Below, piece after piece: positions 1-5,117 of a stretch of DNA of 5,117 nucleotides. The position numbers were made by a program, and so were the translations under genes. Positions within the stretch are counted from its first letter, which is position 1. Each line of letters begins with the position of its first letter. The notes under the pieces are model-generated. The model worked only from the letters and a program-made list of their open reading frames with translations. It made no database searches and was not told the origin of the DNA. The stretch is from Candidatus Bathyarchaeota archaeon. GTDB lineage: Archaea; Thermoproteota; Bathyarchaeia; Bathyarchaeales; UBA233. Location of the stretch: positions 1 through 5,117 of the forward strand of contig QMXC01000102.1 of assembly GCA_003661945.1 (NCBI GenBank). The letters are read 5' to 3'.

Positions 1-210
1 AACTGTGGGGGCGTCTTGGAAAATACGCGTAAAAGTGCCGAGTATAAGCTGGGCGCTGGTAACCGCTTCAACACCCAAAGGAGGAACAGAAAAGCTCCTG
101 ATGGTGATAAAGGCTCTTCCAAGAACAACAACAGTAATAACGGTGCCTATCAGATAACCCCTTCTTTTTGTCAAACCTATCGTACTAGAGGAGATAAGCC
201 GTCTCCCCAC
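1..210 (-). CDS. N-terminal part of an unidentified membrane-anchored protein (runs off the left edge)
   Basis: Reading the minus strand from a GTG at 210-208, 70 codons stay open to base 1, so only the N-terminus is present. I do not recognise the family. A basic stretch (KRR, residues 15-17) is followed by a hydrophobic segment at about 19-37 (YLIGTVITVVVLG is its core), then a polar stretch. This is the pattern of a signal anchor or an uncleaved N-terminal membrane helix with the rest probably outside the cell. The GTG lies 6 bases after the TAA of the upstream small membrane protein (217-219) and in the same frame, so the two are probably co-transcribed. The ribosome-binding site is weak (AAGG about 4 bases before GTG). 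A TTG at 174-172, just before the basic stretch, is an alternative start. The plus-strand frame across the same bases (16-255) is taken to be its shadow. Confidence 0.55.
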   Translation of the reverse strand, partial: MGRRLISSSTIGLTKRRGYLIGTVITVVVLGRAFITIRSFSVPPLGVEAVTSAQLILGTFTRIFQDAPTV

Positions 211-216
211 GTAGCC

Positions 217-525
217 TTATTCTTTCCGCTTTCCCTTTTTCTCAACCATTTCTAAATATTCTTTAGCGGTCTTTTCCACATTCCACTTATAGCCCTTTAG
301 CGTTTGTTTAAGCGCTTCTTCAGACCGTTTCCTTCTTTTGGAGAGCACGTAATACCATACGGCTATCAACGGAGAGAGAAGCGCGGCGAATGCGCTCCAC
401 GCTCCAACAGGCCCATAAAAGGCTCCCATATAAACCATGGCTAGAATAACTATGAAAGGATAAGCCCCAACAGTAATACCCAATAGAACAAGCTCAAGAA
501 GAGCTGACCATTCTATCTTACTCAA
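217..525 (-). CDS. small two-helix membrane protein with a basic C-terminal tail, function unknown
   Basis: The product is 102 aa if it starts at the TTG at 525-523. That start is chosen because a strong Shine-Dalgarno GGAGG (539-535) sits 9 bases upstream and a TATA-like element (567-560) lies just beyond it. The frame stays open further to a GTG at 579, which would give 120 aa, but that GTG has no ribosome-binding site and lies upstream of the TATA element. From the TTG, two hydrophobic segments are visible at about residues 8-32 and 40-61, joined by a short turn (YGPVG). A basic cluster (KRRKR, residues 63-67) and a charged, probably helical tail of about 35 residues follow. By the positive-inside rule the tail is probably cytoplasmic, making this a membrane hairpin with both ends inside. 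It follows the tRNA-Gly on the same strand and precedes the partial gene at 1-210 by 6 bases. I recognise no family. Confidence 0.7.
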   Translation of the reverse strand: MSKIEWSALLELVLLGITVGAYPFIVILAMVYMGAFYGPVGAWSAFAALLSPLIAVWYYVLSKRRKRSEEALKQTLKGYKWNVEKTAKEYLEMVEKKGKRKE

Positions 526-534
526 ACAAATTTT

Positions 535-539
535 CCTCC
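535..539 (-). promoter_or_regulatory. Shine-Dalgarno site that decides the start of the small membrane protein
   Basis: The minus strand reads GGAGG at 539-535, complementary to the conserved CCUCC of the 16S rRNA 3' end, with 9 bases between it and the TTG at 525. No comparable site precedes the GTG at 579. This is the main reason for preferring the shorter protein. Confidence 0.65.
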
Positions 540-559
540 ATCTAACTGATGGAAACCTC

Positions 560-573
560 AATATAAAAGCTTT
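560..573 (-). promoter_or_regulatory. putative archaeal promoter (TATA box) for the small membrane protein gene
   Basis: The minus strand reads TTTATATT at 567-560, preceded by an A-rich stretch (573-568) that could serve as a BRE. Archaeal transcription usually starts about 25 bases downstream of the TATA centre, here about 538-540, next to the GGAGG. This would give a very short leader of about 14 bases. The element begins only about 20 bases after the tRNA-Gly 3' end, so the protein gene can be expressed independently of the tRNA. The start-site position is inferred. Confidence 0.5.
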
Positions 574-591
574 AGTCACCAGTAAGAGTTC

Positions 592-669
592 TGGTGCGGC
601 CGCCGGGATTCGAACCCGGGATCGCAGGCTTGGAAGGCCTGTGTCCTAACCAGACTAGACGACGGCCGC
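592..669 (-). tRNA. tRNA-Gly (anticodon UCC), CCA end encoded
   Basis: The full cloverleaf folds by eye on the minus strand. The acceptor stem is seven perfect G-C pairs (669-663 with 602-596). The D arm is at 660-643, with a four-pair stem including one G-U and a GG in its loop. The anticodon stem is CAGGC/GCCTG, and its seven-base loop CTTCCAA (636-630) gives anticodon UCC (634-632). The variable loop has five bases (624-620). The T arm has the stem CCGGG/CCCGG and the loop TTCGAAT. The discriminator is A (595), and CCA is encoded at 594-592. UCC reads the glycine codon GGA and probably GGG by wobble. There is no intron. It has its own promoter upstream at 704-715. Confidence 0.97.
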
Positions 670-703
670 TTTTCCGTGTTTGACATATGAGTGAAGCTTT
701 CAG

Positions 704-715
704 ATTTAAATTTCG
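704..715 (-). promoter_or_regulatory. archaeal BRE/TATA promoter of the tRNA-Gly gene
   Basis: The minus strand reads CGAAA (715-711, a good BRE) directly followed by TTTAAAT (710-704, TATA box). About 26 bases downstream of the box centre gives a start near 681, leaving a 5' leader of about 12 bases before the mature tRNA end at 669. That is a normal arrangement for an archaeal tRNA gene, whose 5' leader RNase P removes. The start site itself is inferred. Confidence 0.65.
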
Positions 716-1007
716 CGTTTCTACACTTTCGAAGCGAAGAAGGTGTGCAGCATACTTAGGAGTTTTTGTGGAATTTTAGGCACACGGTTTTCCGCGCGGG
801 CTTTTTCGAAGAGGGGTTTTCGATTTTCACGTGGAAATGTGTCGCATTCAATCCGTTCATGAAGTGACATTCGCCTCAGCCGCTTCTTCTAGCTTTTCCC
901 CTCCGCCTATAACTTCTGTTCTCCTCAAGTTTTTCACTCGCCAGTTTTGCCAGAACCGCCTTGTTAGACGCGCAGATTTCGGTTCTCTTATTTACCCTTA
1001 ATGGAAG
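716..1007. other. intergenic region between the divergent tRNA-Gly and GH57 genes; no convincing gene
   Basis: About 290 bases separate the two divergent promoters. The stretch from about 870 to 960 is strongly pyrimidine-rich on the plus strand. A minus-strand frame is open from 1052 down to a TGA at 878-876 but has no ATG, GTG or TTG. A 26-codon frame from a GTG at 937 to a TGA at 859-857 has no good ribosome-binding site. An 8-base palindrome CCGCGCGG is at 792-799. Apart from these and the hairpin at 721-750 I see nothing that can be named. A small RNA or regulator-binding sites remain possible. Confidence 0.5.
721..750. repeat. imperfect inverted repeat (possible hairpin) upstream of the tRNA promoter
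   Basis: Bases 723-729 (acacttt) can pair with 740-746 (aaggtgt) using one G-U pair, around a ten-base loop. The outer bases 721-722 can pair with 749-750 if two bases bulge. It lies just outside the tRNA-Gly promoter, away from the tRNA. It could be an operator or chance complementarity; nothing in the window decides this. Confidence 0.25.
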
Positions 1008-1017
1008 AAAATATAAG
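1003..1017 (+). promoter_or_regulatory. archaeal BRE/TATA promoter of the GH57 gene
   Basis: A purine-rich BRE-like stretch (1003-1007) is followed by AAATATAAG (around 1008-1017). About 26 bases downstream of the box centre gives a start near 1038-1041. The transcript would then begin at or just before the ATG at 1041 and only about 8-10 bases before the TTG at 1049. That implies a leaderless or nearly leaderless mRNA. The start-site position is inferred from spacing. Confidence 0.6.
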
Positions 1018-1040
1018 ATTGCCCTCGTTTTAGTATTTTG

Positions 1041-1085
1041 ATGGTGAGTTGTTCAAATCGAAGAAGTTCATCGCTGGCTTTCTGA
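1041..1085 (+). other. 14-codon ATG reading frame overlapping the GH57 start, out of frame
   Basis: An ATG at 1041, followed at once by GTG, opens a frame that ends at a TGA (1083-1085) and overlaps the first 12 codons of the GH57 gene in a different frame. Its ATG falls where the promoter predicts the mRNA 5' end, so it could be read as a leaderless peptide. The same bases contain GGTGAG, which resembles a Shine-Dalgarno but sits only 1-2 bases before the TTG at 1049. It may be a leader peptide, chance, or the trace of an indel at the true start of the GH57 gene. Confidence 0.25.
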
Positions 1086-4000
1086 GCTTTGTTTCCATGC
1101 TCTTTTTATTGTTGCCGCTGCTTTTTCCTTCCTCGTTCACTCAAAATCATAGCGTCGTTGTGGATGGCAATCCTGATGATTGGGTTGGAAAGGCTCCGCA
1201 GGCTGAAAATTCTGAAGCTTATGATGGTGGGGAATACATTTGGCGTGACGCGGCTAATGATGATAGTGGAGACGGAGACTATGTTTACCCTTCAAATCCC
1301 GTTTTTGACACGTATCCCGAGGATGACCAAGTCTACGACCTCATAGAATGGAGAGTCACGTGGGATTCGAACTATGTTTACTTCTTGTTTCGAGTGGCTA
1401 ACATTACAAACTCTTGGAACAGTTCAAGAGGTTTCAGCCATCAGCTGCCAATTGTCCTCATAGACAAAGACCGGGCTCCCGGTTCTGGCAGAACCGACGT
1501 GATAAGGGGCGCAAACTGTCGAGTTTCAAGCGAAGCTGCTTGGGAATGGGCTGTTTGGGCTTCAGGTTGGGGAATTGGAGCTGAGGACGCGTATGGAAAT
1601 GTCTACGAGGATTCCTCTTTCGTCGGCGCTCAAGTCGCCGGAGCCTCCACCACCAACTGCATCGAAATGGCTGTTCCCATCTCCTACATAGGCGACCCAA
1701 CTGGGCAGACATGGCGTTTCTACGTGATTCTTGGACCAGAGGAGTTTTCTCATTGTCGAAGAGTAGATGAGTTTCCAAGCGAATGGGCAATTGGAGGCGG
1801 TGAAGGAGACGCTGAACATTGGGGAGATGACCCTAACTTTTTGGATTTGGCTTTCTATAGTTCAACGGAAGAGCAGGAAGCAGAGTTAGGCGAGTACAAG
1901 TACACGGGTGAAACCGTGATTTTGAACGGTTATAAAGATGTAACTTTCAACGGGGAAGCTTTCGGGGGCTCGCTGGAGATAGAGGGCCTAGAGACCGTTA
2001 TGAATGGAACAGAAGATAGGACTGTTCTCTTTAATGTTACGTGCAGATTGGATGTTGCGGAAACTCACATATACAATGTAACTGTTTGGGTCGCCGGGAT
2101 TTCTCCAAACACTACATGCGAAGAGGACTACAGCTTTTCGTTCAGCGAAAACAGTTTCCTGTTAGCGCCGGGACAGTCTCGAACAGTTACGCTTCTCGTT
2201 GAATATTTAGGCAACTGTTCCCACTCCTTTCTTTCTTCTGGCTCGTATTCAGTGATGGTTTCGGCAAACTTTACATGTGACGTGGAGAATGTTCAACGAA
2301 CCGCGGTGAACGGGTTTGAGGTTTTATCGTCGGTTCCGCCAATCGGCGGGCAAGCTCGCCGGATCGACGTAATACTTCTTTTCCACTTTAATCAGAATCT
2401 GGTTCCCTACGGTGACCAAGCCAACGACGCATGTTACGTGGGGCTTTTGAAAACTCTGCGGAAGCATCCTCAATCAAAGTTCGCCATTCATATTTCCGGC
2501 TGTCTTCTAGAAGATCTGCAATGGTTTAACAATACCGCTATACAGCTCGTTCGGGACGGTGTGGAAGAGGGGCAATTCGAAGTGATAGGAAGCACGTATA
2601 TTCAAAACATCATGTATTCGACAAGAATGAACGATACGGACTACCAGTTCAACGAAATGCAGATTAAAAAGCACAGGGAGCTGATTCAGAAGATCTTTGG
2701 AGTAGCTCCCAAAGGCTTCTGGAATCCTGAAAGAACATGGTCTCAAAGCTTTGTTCCCTTGCTCGTGAGAAACGGATACGAGTACACCCAAGTGGAAGAC
2801 TACATTTTGGAGAGAAGTGGAGCGAGCGGAAGTGAATACTTGGTTAGAACAACTTCTCTTAATGGAAGTCAGCTTGTAATCTTTAACGATGACAAAAACT
2901 TCGAGGGAATAGTCAACGGCGCCATAGACAGCGGAGACGCTAGCTACATGGTTGACTTCCTCTGGGAACAGTACAACCTAGACGTGAACGACCAGTTTGC
3001 TGTATGCTACTTTGAAGATGCTGAGGCAACGGGACTCTGGGACTATGAAAACGGCGAAAATCCGCACATAGACTGGAATAACCTCGATCAGATATTGACG
3101 GTTCTGGAAAGCCATCCTTGGATAAAGCTAACTACGTACGAAGAATTTTTGAAAAATCACGCTCCAGCTGAAGATGTTTCCCCAGTTTTGGATGGGGCAG
3201 CAACATGGATGGGCGGAGACTCATGGTTCGACCAAAACAATTCGCCACTTATGAATGGTTATCGAGCCTTTTTCAACCAGATAAGAAATTACCTGAACCG
3301 TGTCAATCAAACAATCCAAGAAGCAAAGCAGCAAGGAAAAGACACGGAAGCAGCCGAAAAAATGCTTTCTCACGCTTGGACAACCCTTCTAGCGCACCAG
3401 TACGAGTTTGGCTGCTTCAGCCAACCAAACAGAACAGAACTAGAACTCGCTAGAACAGCACGGGTGGCTGCCGAAGCAGCGTTATACTCGTTGAATCCTT
3501 CAAGTGAGACGGAGATAGACGAAATTGACGTAAATGACGATGGAACAGTGGAGGTTGTCGTCCGGAACCAGTTCAACTTTCTAGTGTTTTCAAGGAGAGG
3601 TGGACGGCTTCTCTACTGGTTTGACATAGTCAACGGAGAAGAGCTCGTTGGAAACGAGAACTTTCTGTACTATCTTGAACCTTACACCGACGACAATCGC
3701 TATGTTCCAGCCCTTCGAAAAGGAAACCCGCTCTGGCCTTGGCTTTCGGGAAATAATCTCATCCCTTGGGATAAATACAAACAGTTTATTATTCGACGCA
3801 GAGCCTTGAATGATTATTTGAAAGTGGAAGGAGAATATATCGGCGGTTCGAATCTAACCCTTGTTAACGCAGAGTACACTTTGGAAGGGCTTGAAAACAA
3901 CAGCGTCATCTTTTCTTACTCCTCCGGTGAAATAACCCTCAAAAAACAAGTAAGCATTCCCCCCTCAAACAGCGAAGTTCAAGTCCACTATTCCATAGTT

Positions 4001-4987
4001 TACCGAGGGAGCTCACCAACCGACTTGGAGTTAGAGATCGAAAGTGAATTCTGCCCCTCCTATATGACCGTGATGGAAGCTGGAAGAGATATTCTTCAAT
4101 ACTGGTCAAATAACCAAATAGTATCCGAGGAACAGCTAAATTCCCTTAGCAACGTCGGAGTTCTTAATGTTCAGACGGGCGAGCTAGTTAAGTTCGCTCC
4201 AGTTAACTCTACAATATCATTACGCGGAGACCAGCATAAAGATGTCTTTGGAAAAATCTTAGCTGCAAAGTTCGAGCTCCTCGGAGTGGCAAACACTACG
4301 GTTAACTTCTGCTTTTCTATCAGCTGGGAAAAGATAACGCCGCAACAATTCTTCTTCAGAGAAATTAGAACTGAAAATGGAAAACTTGTGGTGGAGGTCC
4401 CTACATACATCCGAAAGGTAGTAGCGTGTTACCAACAAGACGGAGAAACCGTTAACAAAACCTTGAAGTATTATGGTGCGCAAACCGTTTACACAGAGCT
4501 TCCACAATCACCTTATCGCATAATAATTCAGGACCTATACGGCAACACCTACACGTTTGTTCCAGCTCAAGGAACAGTTTCCTTCTCGAATCTAAAGGGA
4601 AAAATTCCAGTGAACAAAATAAGCCTCCAATGCAATCTTCAGGTAAAATTTGGAACAAGCCTCCTCGTCATTTTTTATGACTGGAATGAAACCTTAGAAG
4701 GAAATGTTACCCTATGGAGTGGAGCGTCGCCAACAAACGTTTCCCTAAGCTTAAATGTCTCTCATCCCCAAGGAAAACTGATAAAAAAGGCTTTACTGGT
4801 AATAGCAGATGAGCAAGGCACACCCATAACAACACTCGGGTCTTTTGTTACCTGCAGACGAACCCTAATGGAACGAATTGTGGAACTCGACAAATTGTGG
4901 CCCTACGCCACGCCGGAGGAAAGAACTCTCATCGAAGCAGAATACACCATGATAAAAGAGGCTTGGCAAACAGCTCCAGCCGGATAA
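1049..4987 (+). CDS. secreted multidomain glycoside hydrolase family 57 protein (amylopullulanase / alpha-amylase / glucanotransferase-like)
   Basis: The 1312-aa product probably acts outside the cell on an alpha-glucan or related alpha-linked polysaccharide. Residues 1-31 form a signal peptide (FKSKK, then a hydrophobic core at 8-26). Residues 34-275 resemble glucodextranase C-terminal/DOMON-like modules (VDGNPDDW opening, later W- and D-rich strands). Residues 280-425 look like an Ig-type beta domain with four cysteines (332, 357, 390, 410). GH57 motifs follow in order: HFNQN at 446-450, GQFEVIG at 508-514, GFWNPERTW at 556-564 (candidate nucleophile E561), YFEDAEATG at 654-662 (candidate acid/base D657) and TTYEEF at 695-700. 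Residues 735-815 are helical. About 820-1240 is beta-rich and resembles the C-terminal sandwich of glucanotransferase-type GH57 enzymes. A helical tail ends the protein. There are 21 N-X-S/T sequons and 16 cysteines, which fits export. No C-terminal anchor, SLH or dockerin is seen. The TTG start is the first possible in frame, after a TAG at 1031-1033; no good ATG exists before residue 17. Family assignment is firm, exact substrate unknown. Confidence 0.9.
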   Translation: MFKSKKFIAGFLSFVSMLFLLLPLLFPSSFTQNHSVVVDGNPDDWVGKAPQAENSEAYDGGEYIWRDAANDDSGDGDYVYPSNPVFDTYPEDDQVYDLIEWRVTWDSNYVYFLFRVANITNSWNSSRGFSHQLPIVLIDKDRAPGSGRTDVIRGANCRVSSEAAWEWAVWASGWGIGAEDAYGNVYEDSSFVGAQVAGASTTNCIEMAVPISYIGDPTGQTWRFYVILGPEEFSHCRRVDEFPSEWAIGGGEGDAEHWGDDPNFLDLAFYSSTEEQEAELGEYKYTGETVILNGYKDVTFNGEAFGGSLEIEGLETVMNGTEDRTVLFNVTCRLDVAETHIYNVTVWVAGISPNTTCEEDYSFSFSENSFLLAPGQSRTVTLLVEYLGNCSHSFLSSGSYSVMVSANFTCDVENVQRTAVNGFEVLSSVPPIGGQARRIDVILLFHFNQNLVPYGDQANDACYVGLLKTLRKHPQSKFAIHISGCLLEDLQWFNNTAIQLVRDGVEEGQFEVIGSTYIQNIMYSTRMNDTDYQFNEMQIKKHRELIQKIFGVAPKGFWNPERTWSQSFVPLLVRNGYEYTQVEDYILERSGASGSEYLVRTTSLNGSQLVIFNDDKNFEGIVNGAIDSGDASYMVDFLWEQYNLDVNDQFAVCYFEDAEATGLWDYENGENPHIDWNNLDQILTVLESHPWIKLTTYEEFLKNHAPAEDVSPVLDGAATWMGGDSWFDQNNSPLMNGYRAFFNQIRNYLNRVNQTIQEAKQQGKDTEAAEKMLSHAWTTLLAHQYEFGCFSQPNRTELELARTARVAAEAALYSLNPSSETEIDEIDVNDDGTVEVVVRNQFNFLVFSRRGGRLLYWFDIVNGEELVGNENFLYYLEPYTDDNRYVPALRKGNPLWPWLSGNNLIPWDKYKQFIIRRRALNDYLKVEGEYIGGSNLTLVNAEYTLEGLENNSVIFSYSSGEITLKKQVSIPPSNSEVQVHYSIVYRGSSPTDLELEIESEFCPSYMTVMEAGRDILQYWSNNQIVSEEQLNSLSNVGVLNVQTGELVKFAPVNSTISLRGDQHKDVFGKILAAKFELLGVANTTVNFCFSISWEKITPQQFFFREIRTENGKLVVEVPTYIRKVVACYQQDGETVNKTLKYYGAQTVYTELPQSPYRIIIQDLYGNTYTFVPAQGTVSFSNLKGKIPVNKISLQCNLQVKFGTSLLVIFYDWNETLEGNVTLWSGASPTNVSLSLNVSHPQGKLIKKALLVIADEQGTPITTLGSFVTCRRTLMERIVELDKLWPYATPEERTLIEAEYTMIKEAWQTAPAG

Positions 4988-4997
4988 CGCTCACTCG

Positions 4998-5117
4998 CTA
5001 CGGGTCTGTTTCTCCGAAGTGTCTTGCTGCTAGGCCTATGTCTCTCATGTTAATTTTCCCGTCGTACACGATGTCGTAGTTTGCGTTGTATTCTGGGTCG
5101 CCCTCCTGGCTTCCAAA
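4998..5117 (-). CDS. C-terminal end of a secreted protein with a dockerin-like calcium-binding repeat (partial)
   Basis: On the minus strand, 39 codons from the right edge to a TAG (5000-4998) form the C-terminus of a larger protein. The pattern is that of a dockerin type I-like domain. FGS at visible residues 1-3 looks like the end of a first repeat. A GDPEYN linker follows, then a twelve-residue EF-hand-like loop with D at positions 1, 5 and 12, DG at 5-6 and IN at 8-9 (DIVYDGKINMRD, visible residues 15-26). The helix IGLAARHFGE closes the repeat. In bacteria dockerins bind cohesins. In archaea similar repeats end many large secreted proteins, where the partner is usually unknown. Loop positions 3 and 4 are V and Y where N and G are usual, so calcium affinity may be reduced. 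The gene converges on the GH57 gene with only 10 bases between the stops. The rest of the protein lies outside the window. Confidence 0.8.
   Translation of the reverse strand, partial: FGSQEGDPEYNANYDIVYDGKINMRDIGLAARHFGETDP

Noticed and set aside
16..255. Plus-strand 79-codon frame at the left edge
   Set aside because: It overlaps the minus-strand membrane-protein frames, has a low-complexity, Asn-rich and polar product, and no ribosome-binding site. Taken as a shadow.
592..669. tRNA gene as an integration site with an attached mobile element
   Set aside because: No integrase, no second copy of the tRNA 3' end and no composition change were found in the window.
857..937. Minus-strand 26-codon frame from a GTG
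   Set aside because: Short, with no clear Shine-Dalgarno or promoter; indistinguishable from chance.
876..1052. Minus-strand open frame rich in Lys, Arg and Glu upstream of the GH57 gene
   Set aside because: It has no ATG, GTG or TTG, overlaps the GH57 promoter, and its basic composition follows directly from the pyrimidine-rich complement. It is kept only as a note.
1458..1819. Minus-strand frames of 85 and 110 codons inside the GH57 gene
   Set aside because: Arg-, Trp- and Ser-rich shadow translations antisense to a convincing domain; no promoter or ribosome-binding support.
3250..3500. Helical segment after the barrel (residues 735-815) as a separate coiled-coil gene or frameshift
   Set aside because: The frame is continuous and a helical middle domain after the barrel is normal for GH57 proteins.
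4897..5079. Plus-strand 60-codon frame across the GH57 3' end
   Set aside because: It is out of frame with the enzyme and antisense to the dockerin-like gene end; a shadow of both.

Overview
The window looks like archaeal chromosome, most plausibly from an uncultivated thermoproteotal lineage such as Bathyarchaeia. This is an inference, not a match. The clues are three well-placed BRE/TATA-type promoters, TTG and GTG starts, a CCA-encoding tRNA-Gly, a secreted GH57-type glycosidase rich in N-glycosylation sequons, and a neighbouring protein ending in an archaeal-style dockerin-like repeat. No phage, insertion-sequence, CRISPR or plasmid signal was seen.

Layout, left to right. Positions 1-210 (minus) hold the N-terminal 70 codons of a membrane-anchored protein that runs off the window. 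Six bases upstream of it, 217-525 (minus) encodes a small two-helix membrane protein with a basic tail; it probably starts at a TTG behind a strong GGAGG, not at the longest-frame GTG. Upstream of that, 592-669 (minus) is a complete tRNA-Gly(UCC) with its own promoter near 704-715. Positions 670-1007 are largely non-coding and pyrimidine-rich on the plus strand. A TATA box at 1008-1017 then drives the main gene.

The main gene (1049-4987, plus, 1312 aa) is a large exported multidomain protein. It has a signal peptide, an N-terminal glucodextranase-C/DOMON-like beta domain, a cysteine-containing Ig-like domain, a GH57 catalytic barrel with a candidate nucleophile and acid/base in place but an altered first motif, a helical middle domain, a large beta-sandwich region and a short helical tail. 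It very likely acts outside the cell on an alpha-glucan or a related alpha-linked polysaccharide. Ten bases beyond its stop, a convergent gene (4998-5117, minus, 3' end only) ends in a dockerin-like calcium-binding repeat. The right half of the window may therefore be part of an extracellular polysaccharide-processing locus.

Nothing here amounts to a clearly new system. The points most worth a second look are the atypical GH57 motif 1 and domain order, the unusual start region of the GH57 gene, and the dockerin-like neighbour next to an enzyme that has no visible anchor of its own.
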